Source: a virus | Reading direction: 5' to 3' (one strand) | IMG/VR virus record: IMGVR_UViG_3300009494_000008 | Span: 1 to 43,239 of that record | DNA length: 43,239 nucleotides | Shown here: positions 37,090 through 43,208 of the stretch, piece after piece | How positions within the stretch are numbered: position 1 is the first letter of the stretch | Layout of the letters: each line of letters opens with the position of its first letter | Notes under the pieces: generated by a model | Databases searched by the model: none | Told to the model about the DNA's origin: nothing | What the model saw: the letters and a program-made list of their open reading frames with translations, nothing else | Program-made: the position numbers and the translations under genes

Positions 37090-38622
37090 CTACTGTCCTT
37101 GTTGTACATCCGTACTAGAAGAAGGTCTTGTCAAGAGCTCTCGTTGTGGAGCGGGCCGAACCAACTCCGATGTCAGATAGCGTCCCGACTTGAGCCACAG
37201 GATGATCGCGCGCTCGTCATGCTCGAGGAGCTCGGTCAGGCGGTGTAGGTCCTGCACGCTGAGGTGCTCGGTGTATTCCGTGCGGCCCTTGGTCCCGACT
37301 CTGACCAATGCCTTGATCATGGCAGTCTGTACTCGAGCGACGGCCCGTTCCCGATCCTTCGCGGTCTTGCCGATTCCTTCGATCGCGACGGCCTCGAGGA
37401 TCCGGCCGACGACCTCGGCCGCGGCTTCCCGGGCGGCGTCGAGATCCTCCGGTTCGTCCTCGTCGGCCGGGCTCTCCTCCTGTGAGTCCGGGGCCGGCGA
37501 GCTCTCGGCCGACGGTTCGGGCTCGCCGCCGTCCTCGTCGTCCAGCTCCTCCGGTCCCGGATCGTCATGCTTCTCGAGCTCCTCCTCTGCCGGGGCGGCT
37601 TCTCCGTCCCCGTTGGGAGTGATTGGCCGGTTGGCCTCAGAGGCCCCGGCAGAGCTCGCATCGTCCAATGGAGGGGGAGGCGTAGCCCCGGAGTTGTCCT
37701 CCCCCTCCTGAGCGACCGGCGTCGGCTTTGTCAGTTCCGCGCGGTCACTTCCATGCTCGAGTACATCCTCCCAGTCGTCACCCCGCAACCATGTTGAGAT
37801 CTCGTTGTCCTTCTTCTCTGCACGCTCGATCCTACGAATCAGACTGATGAGGCGCTCGTTCGGCATTTCGAGGGCGGTGTAGAACGCGGTTTGAGTGCCA
37901 CGACGGACGATCGCGCGAACCATGTCTCGCTTCACTTCGTCGTCGTCGCGGTCGGTGAGATTGGGAATCACGTTGACGATGTCTGCGACAATGCCGTTGA
38001 AGTAGTCGAGCGATTCGTCCTTGGTCGGCGGGTTCGACGGCGCGCGGGATCTCCGCGGGGCCCTCCCGGGCGGCGGGCGATCGCCCTTCTTGCGGCCGTC
38101 GTCGTCGCCCTTCCCCTTCCACGGCGGGTCGATCTGCTCGGTGCTCCCGACCTCCATAGCGTGCGAGATCATGCCGGCGGTCTGTTCCGGGGTGAGGAGC
38201 GCCTTGATCGCGTTCCTCATCGCGAGGCTGACCGCCTTCCTCCTGCCGAACCGATCGACCTTGCCCCACTTGTTGAGGAGGCTCGAGCTCGCAGATCCGA
38301 CGCGACGGAGGCTAGTCGTGAGGCTCTCGCCCTCCTGCTCGGCGTGCCAGTAACCCTCCGACTGGGTGACACGGAGGCCGTCGATCGGACAGTTGACTCC
38401 TCCTCCGAGCCGGCCGGCCTCCTCAATCCCGCTCTTGCTGAGGGCAAAGGTGCGTTCGCCGGTCTCGTCGTCGATCCAGAAGTGGGCCAGTGCTTGCACG
38501 AGGTGTAGGCCGCGGCACTCGGCGTCGATCGCGTCGAGATCGCGATTCTCGAAGGCATCGAATGACGTGTCGCCGTCCTCATGGACCTTGGGCGGCCGTT
38601 CTTCCGGGGGCTTCTCGCTCAT
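37090..38622 (-). CDS. Putative DNA recombination/annealing protein, 510 aa
   Basis: The ATG at 38622 overlaps the stop of a small upstream gene; the upstream Arg/His-rich frame is rejected. Residues ~20-160 include HLVQALAHFWIDDETGERTFALSKSGIEEAGRLGG, GLRVTQSEGYWHAEQEG and RRKAVSLAMRNAIKALLTPEQ. The last recalls the 'AxRNAxxxxiP' helix of ERF/Rad52-like annealing proteins. A basic linker, a helical region (IVADIVNVIPNLTDRDDDEVKRDM) and a long acidic low-complexity stretch (~300-410) follow, then a helical C-terminal domain. Family assignment is weak. Confidence 0.55.
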   Translation of the reverse strand: MSEKPPEERPPKVHEDGDTSFDAFENRDLDAIDAECRGLHLVQALAHFWIDDETGERTFALSKSGIEEAGRLGGGVNCPIDGLRVTQSEGYWHAEQEGESLTTSLRRVGSASSSLLNKWGKVDRFGRRKAVSLAMRNAIKALLTPEQTAGMISHAMEVGSTEQIDPPWKGKGDDDGRKKGDRPPPGRAPRRSRAPSNPPTKDESLDYFNGIVADIVNVIPNLTDRDDDEVKRDMVRAIVRRGTQTAFYTALEMPNERLISLIRRIERAEKKDNEISTWLRGDDWEDVLEHGSDRAELTKPTPVAQEGEDNSGATPPPPLDDASSAGASEANRPITPNGDGEAAPAEEELEKHDDPGPEELDDEDGGEPEPSAESSPAPDSQEESPADEDEPEDLDAAREAAAEVVGRILEAVAIEGIGKTAKDRERAVARVQTAMIKALVRVGTKGRTEYTEHLSVQDLHRLTELLEHDERAIILWLKSGRYLTSELVRPAPQRELLTRPSSSTDVQQGQ

Positions 38623-38780
38623 GTCGTCCTCGGGCCAGTCGTGCCGGCGGGGCGCGTCGTGGCGCTCACCGCGGCGACGGCGTCTATGCTTGGGTCGTCT
38701 GTTCTTGTGTGCGTGCCGGCGGTGAACTCGCGGGATCCGGCGTGGGTCTTTCTCGGCGGGCACTGGGCGTGCTCCCTCAT
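38619..38780 (-). CDS. Small hypothetical protein, 53 aa
   Basis: ATG at 38780 after a G-rich site (GGGGGGGATC, as in other genes here). The stop overlaps the next ATG (ATGA). The product is Thr/Ala/Arg-rich without clear structure, with one CP motif. It may be a leader peptide coupling translation to the 510-aa gene. Only moderate coding evidence. Confidence 0.4.
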   Translation of the reverse strand: MREHAQCPPRKTHAGSREFTAGTHTRTDDPSIDAVAAVSATTRPAGTTGPRTT

Positions 38781-38807
38781 GATCCCCCCCCCTACAAGAT
38801 CCGACGG

Positions 38808-38884
38808 CCCCCCAAACGAGAGCCGGAGCGACGGCGCGGCTAGAGAACCCGCCTGTTGTCAGCTCCGGCTTCGTCGATGGGGGG
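38808..38884 (-). promoter_or_regulatory. Structured leader of the 510-aa gene operon
   Basis: In the minus-strand transcript starting near 38891, CCCCCC (38884-38879) can pair with GGGGGG (38813-38808), enclosing a GCCGGAGC/GCTCCGGC stem (38869-38862 with 38829-38822). The result is a long stem-loop at the very 5' end. It could protect the message or regulate translation of the 38619-38780 and 37090-38622 genes. Confidence 0.45.
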
Positions 38885-38897
38885 AACCATCGGTCGT

Positions 38898-38926
38898 ATC
38901 ATGCTATCTGCTCCTCCGGGTGTCAA
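38898..38926 (-). promoter_or_regulatory. Sigma-70-type promoter
   Basis: TTGACA (38926-38921), 17-bp spacer, CATGAT (38903-38898). The -35 and most of the spacer lie within the last codons of the 38904-39341 gene. It shares TTGACACCCGG with the promoter at 1236-1265. Likely drives the 38.8-31.9 kb operon. Confidence 0.65.
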
Positions 38927-39341
38927 GCCACTTGCGGAAGCCGGGATCGTTGATCCACTCGGTGCGAGGGATCGCGAGGGGACCTCGAGGTCCCCATAGA
39001 TTCATGAACGCCGTCACCCCTGTGCGGTTGTGCCGGGGGTCGCCCAAGGTCTGCTTGATGAGCTCGGCGTTGGCGAGCACGATGTCGACCGACCACGGCT
39101 CCTGTTGATTGCGGGGCATGTAGACGTGCGGGCGTAGCTTCGGCCACACCTCCGGCCGCGCGCTGATCCCCCACTCCGGGTGATCCATGAGATAGCCGCG
39201 GAGCGCACCGTCGTTGATCTGACTCGTAGGCTGTCCGGTCCTCCGCTCGATCTCCTCGGCATCGCGCGTGTGCGTGAATGTCGCCAAGAGATAGCCGCGG
39301 AAGTCGGCCCACATCAGGGGCCGGAATCTACGCTTTGCCAC
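38904..39341 (-). CDS. Hypothetical protein, 145 aa
   Basis: GTG at 39341. Unrecognised. A basic N-terminus (KRRFRPLMWADFRGYLLATFTHTRDAEEIERRTGQPTSQINDGALRGYL) shows a helix-turn pattern like a DNA-binding segment. Further on are HVYMPRNQQEPWSVDIVLANAELIKQTLG and WGPRGPLAIPRTEWINDPGFRKWLD. It overlaps the regulator gene by 14 bases and its 3' end contains the next promoter. Confidence 0.65.
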   Translation of the reverse strand: MAKRRFRPLMWADFRGYLLATFTHTRDAEEIERRTGQPTSQINDGALRGYLMDHPEWGISARPEVWPKLRPHVYMPRNQQEPWSVDIVLANAELIKQTLGDPRHNRTGVTAFMNLWGPRGPLAIPRTEWINDPGFRKWLDTRRSR

Positions 39342-39546
39342 TTCGCCTCCGCTTGGTGATGAGTCGACGCTCGCGGTCGACCTCTCGGGTGAGGAGTGTC
39401 CTCACGAGCTTGCTCATATCGTAGTCCGCGCCCTTGCGCTTCGACCACGAGGCCGCGAGAGCCCCGACGTCGGCCTTGAACTGATCATCACACTTGACCC
39501 TGATCGACGTTGGGAATCTCGGTCCCTCCTGCTTGCGCTTCGTCAA
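39328..39546 (-). CDS. Ribbon-helix-helix-like regulator, 72 aa
   Basis: TTG at 39546 (AAGGAGGACAG upstream). The order beta strand (TSIRVKCD, 13-20), helix (DQFKADVGALAASWSK), helix (DMSKLVRTLLTREVDRER, 43-60) with basic ends is that of MetJ/Arc-type RHH dimers. The strand residues I-R-V would contact DNA. It is expressed from the consensus promoter at 39575-39603, so autoregulation is likely. Candidate early repressor or switch protein. Confidence 0.6.
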   Translation of the reverse strand: MTKRKQEGPRFPTSIRVKCDDQFKADVGALAASWSKRKGADYDMSKLVRTLLTREVDRERRLITKRRRSGKA

Positions 39547-39574
39547 CTGTCCTCCTTCCCGGGGCGTTGGCACG

Positions 39575-39603
39575 ATTATACCGGGAGGGGCACTCGGTGT
39601 CAA
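39575..39603 (-). promoter_or_regulatory. Consensus sigma-70 promoter
   Basis: TTGACA (39603-39598), 17-bp spacer and TATAAT (39580-39575): both hexamers perfect. It directly precedes the ribbon-helix-helix gene; the expected start near 39568 gives a leader of about 20 bases. The spacer contains the imperfect palindrome CCGAG...CCCGG, a possible operator. Confidence 0.8.
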
Positions 39604-39863
39604 CCCTGATTTGTGCGGACGATGTAGGTCCCGCGATAGAGGAATTGCACGGTCCCGGTATCATTCCGTCGGAGGGTCACGCCGTCGTTCCACACGGCGA
39701 TGATCGTCGCCTCGATGGTCTCGGACTCAGAAACGAACTCGATCGTGCCGGCCGGGCGCTCGAAGGTCCCGATCGCGATTGATCTCCTGATCTTGGATCC
39801 GGGGCCCCGCGGGAGATCGCGCGTCGGCATGGTCGGCTTCTGTCGTTTGGTGGGATGCGTCAT
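39600..39863 (-). CDS. Hypothetical protein, 87 aa
   Basis: ATG at 39863. A basic, disordered N-terminus (~1-28) is followed by a small beta barrel pattern (GTIEFVSESETIEATIIAVWNDGVTLRRNDTGTVQFLYRGTYIV). This could be an OB- or SH3-like nucleic-acid binding fold, but no family is certain. The gene ends at the -35 of the consensus promoter. Confidence 0.65.
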   Translation of the reverse strand: MTHPTKRQKPTMPTRDLPRGPGSKIRRSIAIGTFERPAGTIEFVSESETIEATIIAVWNDGVTLRRNDTGTVQFLYRGTYIVRTNQG

Positions 39864-39882
39864 GTTCTCGTCCTCCTCCTGT

Positions 39883-39907
39883 CGGCGGGAGGTCCTCCCT
39901 CCCGCCG
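39883..39907 (-). terminator. GC-rich hairpin after the 163-aa zinc-ribbon gene
   Basis: Perfect 10-bp stem CGGCGGGAGG (39883-39892) with CCTCCCGCCG (39898-39907) and a 5-base loop, 10 bases after the stop codon. It lacks a U-tract. Same core as the hairpins at 244-274 and 34177-34206. Confidence 0.5.
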
Positions 39908-39917
39908 GTCTTGGGCC

Positions 39918-40409
39918 TTAGCCGATCTGCACTACGTGGTCGCAGAACTCGCACCTGTAGTGGTGCTTGTGGATCTCGGGATGCTCGCCGTCGTCGAAGA
40001 AGATCGGCGCCTTGGACTTGCCACACTGGCACCACATCGCGTCCTCGGCCTTGAGCGCCTCGAGGGCCTCCGGGGTGAGCTTGCCGACCTCGTGACAGTA
40101 GACGCACCCGAGGTCGAGCTTCCGGGTCACGCCGGCCTCAGTGACCGTGACGGGCAGTCTGCCCGAGCCCTTGCACTTGGGGCAATCGACCATCGCGGCC
40201 GTGTCGCGGGGATCCTCGTCGATGTCGAGGGCCCTGATCTTGGAACCCGGAACCTCAACGCTCCGGCCTTCGTCGAGATCGACGACGTAGACCACGCGCG
40301 AACCGAACTTGTAGACGCCGTAGACGGTGCCGGCGAGCTCGCCGCGCTTGCTCGTGACACTCACTCGATCCGTCGCCTCGGCCTTGAAGTTGTTGGTCTG
40401 CTCGCTCAT
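39918..40409 (-). CDS. Multi-zinc-ribbon protein, 163 aa
   Basis: ATG at 40409 in the cassette behind promoter copy C. The N-terminal half is beta-rich (VSVTSKRGELAGTVYGVYKFGSRVVYVVDLDEGRSVEVPGS), like a small barrel. The C-terminal half has Cys pairs C76/C79 (CPKCKGSGR), C102/C105, C127/C129 and C153/C156, enough for two zinc sites; the first resembles DnaJ-type modules. Probably a nucleic-acid- or host-protein-binding early protein. Confidence 0.75.
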   Translation of the reverse strand: MSEQTNNFKAEATDRVSVTSKRGELAGTVYGVYKFGSRVVYVVDLDEGRSVEVPGSKIRALDIDEDPRDTAAMVDCPKCKGSGRLPVTVTEAGVTRKLDLGCVYCHEVGKLTPEALEALKAEDAMWCQCGKSKAPIFFDDGEHPEIHKHHYRCEFCDHVVQIG

Positions 40410-40416
40410 CGTGCTC

Positions 40417-40488
40417 TCCTCCGTTGGGGCCTCTGCTTCTCACTTCCGACTACCTACAGTGCAAGCCCCGTGCCAGAACTCGTGTTAC
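40417..40488 (-). promoter_or_regulatory. Repeated promoter element with sigma-54-like core (copy C)
   Basis: GTAACA (40488-40483), 7 bases, TGGCACGGGGCTTGCA (40475-40460): a full match to the sigma-54 consensus with correct spacing. The downstream block CTGTAGGTAGTCGGAAG and GGAGGAG lead to the zinc-ribbon gene 39918-40409. It follows immediately after the hairpin at 40492-40522. Confidence 0.7.
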
Positions 40489-40491
40489 AGA

Positions 40492-40522
40492 GGCCGGCCG
40501 GGGAGGAGATCCCCGGCCGGCC
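40492..40522 (-). terminator. Strong GC hairpin after the 119-aa gene
   Basis: Perfect 12-bp stem GGCCGGCCGGGG (40492-40503) with CCCCGGCCGGCC (40511-40522) and a 7-base loop. Placed 5 bases after the stop codon and directly before promoter copy C. No U-tract, but the stem is very stable. Confidence 0.6.
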
Positions 40523-40527
40523 GGATC

Positions 40528-40887
40528 CTAGAAACCGCGTCCCTCGGGCCGGTAGACCCACAGGTGATTGTGGGCGTTCTGCGTCGCCATGTAGAGCTTC
40601 TTGCCCTTCGGGCGCCTGAGCACGAGGTGAGCCACGATCCCGACCTCCTCCATGCGACGGGCGACGTTCGGGTAGCCGTCCGCGTTGTGATCGCGGGCAT
40701 CATCGGCCTTCTGGACGATGAACACGACGTAGTCCTGATCCCTGACCTTGTCACCGACGCGGACCTTGCGTCCCTCGGTCTTGGCGTCGGTCGTGTTCTG
40801 CTCGCACTCGCGGTATTCGTCCTGCTTGACAGCCTGTCGCTTCTCCCAACGCTCCCAAGCTCTCTGCTCCTTCGGCGTCCGCTCCAT
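40528..40887 (-). CDS. Hypothetical protein, 119 aa
   Basis: ATG at 40887, GGAGGAGAAA upstream, behind promoter copy D. A charged helical N-terminus (RTPKEQRAWERWEKRQAVKQDEYRECEQN) precedes a beta-rich C-terminal region (KVRVGDKVRDQDYVVFIVQKADD; VGIVAHLVLRRPKGKKLYMATQN; LWVYRPEG). No family recognised. Single-gene cassette closed by a hairpin. Confidence 0.7.
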   Translation of the reverse strand: MERTPKEQRAWERWEKRQAVKQDEYRECEQNTTDAKTEGRKVRVGDKVRDQDYVVFIVQKADDARDHNADGYPNVARRMEEVGIVAHLVLRRPKGKKLYMATQNAHNHLWVYRPEGRGF

Positions 40888-40892
40888 TTTCT

Positions 40893-40967
40893 CTCCTCCG
40901 GTCTTAGGGCCTCTGTTGTCGCTTCCGACTACCTACAGTGCAAGGCCCGTGCCAGAGTCCGTGTTAC
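40893..40967 (-). promoter_or_regulatory. Repeated promoter element with sigma-54-like core (copy D)
   Basis: GTAACA (40967-40962), 7 bases, TGGCACGGGCCTTGCA (40954-40939): full sigma-54 consensus match. GTAACA and the core lie in the last codons of the DUF5131 gene, whose TAG stop (40935-40933) comes from the conserved CTGTAGG block. One sequence thus serves coding and promoter roles. Confidence 0.7.
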
Positions 40968-41667
40968 GGGGGCGCTGAGTCCAGATCTGCCCGTCGAGCT
41001 CCGGGAGCTTCTCGAGAACCCCTCCGACGACCATCTGCTTGAGGAAGAACGGCACGCCGGCCTCGACGCACTGATCCTTGATCTCGCGGATCCACTCGAT
41101 CTCGGTCCTCCGGGCGCCCGGCCCAGTCTCGCATCCTGCAATCACCCAGTGCAGATCGCGAAGCCCGATGATCTTCCCAAGCGGACTCAGAAGTGGCTCG
41201 AGGGACAGGAACTTGACATGTGCCGGAGTCGCTCGGAGGTAGTCGATCCGCTCGCGGCACCACGCGGTCTCGACGGTGACGCCGGCCCACACGTTGTGGG
41301 GGAGTTTGTGCTCGAGCGCGAACTGCCGCATCCGGGGCGCTCGCTTAGTGAGGAGGTAGAACGTGTGCCGCTGACAGATCCGGGCGACGTCGATCACGCG
41401 CTTGACGAACTCGAACGGCACCTCGGCGTGGAACAGATCGCCCATTGAGCACACGAAGATTCGTCGCGGTTGCCTCCAGTGAAGCGGGACCTCGAGACGG
41501 TCAGGGTGACATCTGACCGCGAACCCGTCCTCATAGCCGCGGGTGCCCATAGCCTTGAGGCGGCCCGCCATCCGTCGTGCATAGCACTTCTCGCATCCCT
41601 CACTGACAGGGTCACAGCCGGTGACGGGATTCCAAGTCTCGTCGGCCCATTCAATCTTCGTCGTCAT
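40933..41667 (-). CDS. DUF5131 protein (phage Gp37/Gp68 family)
   Basis: 244 residues. The family signature is complete at the start: IEWADETWNPVTGCDPVSEGCEKCYARRMAGR with Cys18, Cys25 and Cys28, a three-Cys arrangement like a radical-SAM iron-sulfur site. Then FVCSMGDLFH, FYLLTKRAPRM, VWAGVTVE and FLSLEPLLSPLG are also typical. The biochemical role is unsettled; members occur in many phages. The last ~12 residues are encoded by promoter copy D. Confidence 0.88.
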   Translation of the reverse strand: MTTKIEWADETWNPVTGCDPVSEGCEKCYARRMAGRLKAMGTRGYEDGFAVRCHPDRLEVPLHWRQPRRIFVCSMGDLFHAEVPFEFVKRVIDVARICQRHTFYLLTKRAPRMRQFALEHKLPHNVWAGVTVETAWCRERIDYLRATPAHVKFLSLEPLLSPLGKIIGLRDLHWVIAGCETGPGARRTEIEWIREIKDQCVEAGVPFFLKQMVVGGVLEKLPELDGQIWTQRPRNTDSGTGLAL

Positions 41668-42148
41668 GAGTCTTGCCTCCCAGTGGTCGCCACGAGGGGA
41701 CCTCCCACATCTTGATCACAGCCTCGATCATGTTGTTCTCGATCGCCCGGAGGGCGTCGGATCCAAGCACCTCCTCGAGCTCGGCGTGCGACCGGCCGGG
41801 CCCGTTCTCGAACGTGCTCCACCACCACGAGCTCTTGCCGTGACGCCGGGCCCACGCGCGGAGCGGGATGTCGAGGATGATCCGCGTCCAACGGACCATA
41901 ACGCCGGCGAGCGGGCCGTCGAGCTCGTGATGCGCGAGGATGCGGAACACGCCATGCGGGCAAGGCGTGAGCTCCGCGACAATCGCCCGGGCCTTGTGCC
42001 GGAGCTCGTGTAGGTCTCGGAACGCGCCCTCACCCGTGAAAAACTCCCACGCGCGATTCGGGTCCTCCAATCCGATGAGCTTCCCGAGCTCCTTCTGCTC
42101 CATGCCGGCGAGCTCGACTCGTATCCTGACCTGCTCGATTGCGGTCAC
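41651..42148 (-). CDS. HTH-like protein, 165 aa
   Basis: GTG at 42148. Residues ~1-58 (IEQVRIRVELAGMEQKELGKLIGLEDPNRAWEFFTGEGAFRDLHELRHKARAI) have the helix pattern of XRE-type regulators. The middle is Trp/Arg-rich (WARRHGKSSWWWSTFENGPG) and the end helical (LEEVLGSDALRAIENNMIEAVIKMW). A regulatory role in early transcription is possible. It overlaps the DUF5131 start by 17 bases. Confidence 0.55.
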   Translation of the reverse strand: MTAIEQVRIRVELAGMEQKELGKLIGLEDPNRAWEFFTGEGAFRDLHELRHKARAIVAELTPCPHGVFRILAHHELDGPLAGVMVRWTRIILDIPLRAWARRHGKSSWWWSTFENGPGRSHAELEEVLGSDALRAIENNMIEAVIKMWEVPSWRPLGGKTHDDED

Positions 42149-42157
42149 TGGTCCCTC

Positions 42158-42376
42158 CTACGCGGCGGTCAGAAGTTCCGAATGGAGCTCCACGGCCCAA
42201 CTGTCACGGCGGGCCCGGCACTCCTCGAGCGACTCCGCGACCGTCGAGAACAGGATCCCCTCCGCGGTGCGGTAGTCGTACTGCACGCGGACGTTCCCGC
42301 GTGTGGTGGTGAAGCTATCCCAACGCTCGTCCCCCGCGGTGCAGATCGAGCATCCTCTGTCGTCGTTCATTCTCAC
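42158..42376 (-). CDS. Hypothetical protein, 72 aa
   Basis: GTG at 42376 has GGGAGG five bases before; an ATG two codons later is an alternative start. It has a CSIC pair near the start, a beta segment (GNVRVQYDYRTAEGILFSTV) and a helix (SLEECRARRDSWAVELHSELL). No family recognised. Lies between the hairpin at 42394-42415 and the HTH-like gene. Confidence 0.6.
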   Translation of the reverse strand: MRMNDDRGCSICTAGDERWDSFTTTRGNVRVQYDYRTAEGILFSTVAESLEECRARRDSWAVELHSELLTAA

Positions 42377-42393
42377 GTTGACCTCCCAGTGAG

Positions 42394-42415
42394 GGGGGGC
42401 GGTTGCCCGCCCCCC
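42394..42415 (-). terminator. GC-rich hairpin after the 146-aa gene
   Basis: Perfect 9-bp stem GGGGGGCGG (42394-42402) with CCGCCCCCC (42407-42415) and a 4-base loop, 14 bases after the stop codon. No U-tract. Confidence 0.5.
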
Positions 42416-42429
42416 GATCTGATCTCCGA

Positions 42430-42870
42430 TTAGATCCAAGCCTGATCCCAACAACCGATCGTTTCTACGCAGTCGTCAGAGTCCTCTATCAGCATCATGA
42501 GCGCGTGCGCGACCTCGATCACCTCGACATCGCTCTTGAGATACCACTTCGGTGTGAGGATGCACCCTTCGAGATTGCCGACGAGCACGTACCACGCGGA
42601 GTCGTCGACGATCTGAATGATTCCGCGGGTCTCGCCTGTGGGCCTCGGATGCGCGATCGCCGTCATGCCGTGGCGGTTCGGGAGCTCCGCGCGATCGAGC
42701 GGGATCTCAACCTGCCCGGTCGACCTGATCGCGTCGTTGACCGCGGCGGCGAGTCTGTTCGCGTCCTGCTCCGTCATGTGGGTGTCGCTGATCCTGCTCT
42801 CGTCCTCGTAGCCCTTGAAGTTCTCGTCGTTCATGTCGGTGACTCTCTGAGCTCTCGTCGCGTCCTTCAT
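42430..42870 (-). CDS. Hypothetical protein, 146 aa
   Basis: ATG at 42870 behind promoter copy E. Polar N-terminus, then a helix (TEQDANRLAAAVNDAIRSTG), a beta block (ETRGIIQIVDDSAWYVLVGNLEGCILTPKWYLKSDVEVIEVAHALMMLI) and an acidic/Cys end. No family recognised. First gene of a run leading to the HTH-like and DUF5131 genes. Confidence 0.7.
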   Translation of the reverse strand: MKDATRAQRVTDMNDENFKGYEDESRISDTHMTEQDANRLAAAVNDAIRSTGQVEIPLDRAELPNRHGMTAIAHPRPTGETRGIIQIVDDSAWYVLVGNLEGCILTPKWYLKSDVEVIEVAHALMMLIEDSDDCVETIGCWDQAWI

Positions 42871-42875
42871 TCTCT

Positions 42876-42948
42876 CGTCCTCCGTTGGGGCCTCGATTGT
42901 CGCTTCCGACTACCTACAGTGCATAGCGTGTGCCAGTCGGCGTGTTAC
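42876..42948 (-). promoter_or_regulatory. Repeated promoter element with sigma-54-like core (copy E)
   Basis: GTAACA (42948-42943), 7 bases, TGGCACACGCTATGCA (42935-42920). The GG-N10-GC spacing is kept but the middle diverges most of all copies. The TAA in GTAACA is the stop codon of the zinc-ribbon gene upstream. Confidence 0.6.
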
Positions 42949-43130
42949 ATCCCCCGCGGGTTCACCCTTCTGTCGGGCGGGCCGTTGAGGGGCACACCGT
43001 GGTCGTGCTTCCAAGCACAGCCGGCACAAGCCTTGCCACGAGCCGGATAGTACATATGGAGGTCTACGAGGAATCGAACTCTCTTGCCGCACTGAGGGCA
43101 GGTCTTGGTGGTCTCGGTCTGCTTCGTCAT
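42945..43130 (-). CDS. Zinc-ribbon protein, 61 aa
   Basis: ATG at 43130. CPQC (C11, C14) and CAGC (C35, C38) form a complete zinc ribbon. The N-terminus is Thr/Lys-rich and the C-terminus basic (RRVNPRGM). A single-gene cassette between two promoter elements; the stop codon lies inside the next element. Its 5' end is repeated at 1-51. DNA- or RNA-binding is probable from the fold only. Confidence 0.8.
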   Translation of the reverse strand: MTKQTETTKTCPQCGKRVRFLVDLHMYYPARGKACAGCAWKHDHGVPLNGPPDRRVNPRGM

Positions 43131-43162
43131 TCTCTCATCCTCCGTTCGGGCCTCTGTTGTCG
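43080..43162. repeat. Terminal redundancy with bases 1-83
   Basis: Identical to bases 1-83, showing that the ends of the window join in a circle or that the genome is circularly permuted. From about 43134 on the sequence instead equals 1135-1241. The two matches share the 24-base promoter-leader segment that starts at 55, 1136 and 43134. Confidence 0.85.
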
Positions 43163-43208
43163 CTTCCGACTACCTACAGTGCATAGCCCGTGCCAGAAGT
43201 CGTGTTAC
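43136..43208 (-). promoter_or_regulatory. Repeated promoter element (end copy G, identical to copy A)
   Basis: GTAACA (43208-43203), 7 bases, TGGCACGGGCTATGCA (43195-43180). Identical to copy A and followed by the same bases up to the -10 TATGAT at the window's edge. It stands in front of the intact zinc-ribbon gene, whereas at the left end that gene is preceded by copy B. Confidence 0.6.

Noticed and set aside
37081-37094. CTACTACTACTACTG microrepeat
   Set aside because: Short triplet run at the end of the 510-aa gene, coding for serines and the stop on the other strand; no sign of function.
38783-38792. Run of C residues
   Set aside because: It is the G-rich ribosome-binding region of the 53-aa gene on the minus strand; possibly prone to sequencing error but not a separate feature.
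40417-40488. Elements considered as ordinary sigma-70 promoters (GTAACA as -35, TATGCA as -10)
   Set aside because: The -10 would be TTGCAC or similar in three copies, far from TATAAT, while the GG-N10-GC arrangement is constant in all. It remains a fallback if RpoN dependence fails.
40417-43208. Repeated ~73-bp elements considered as a CRISPR array
   Set aside because: The copies are hundreds to thousands of bases apart, separated by genes, each next to a ribosome-binding site, and there are no cas genes or uniform spacers.
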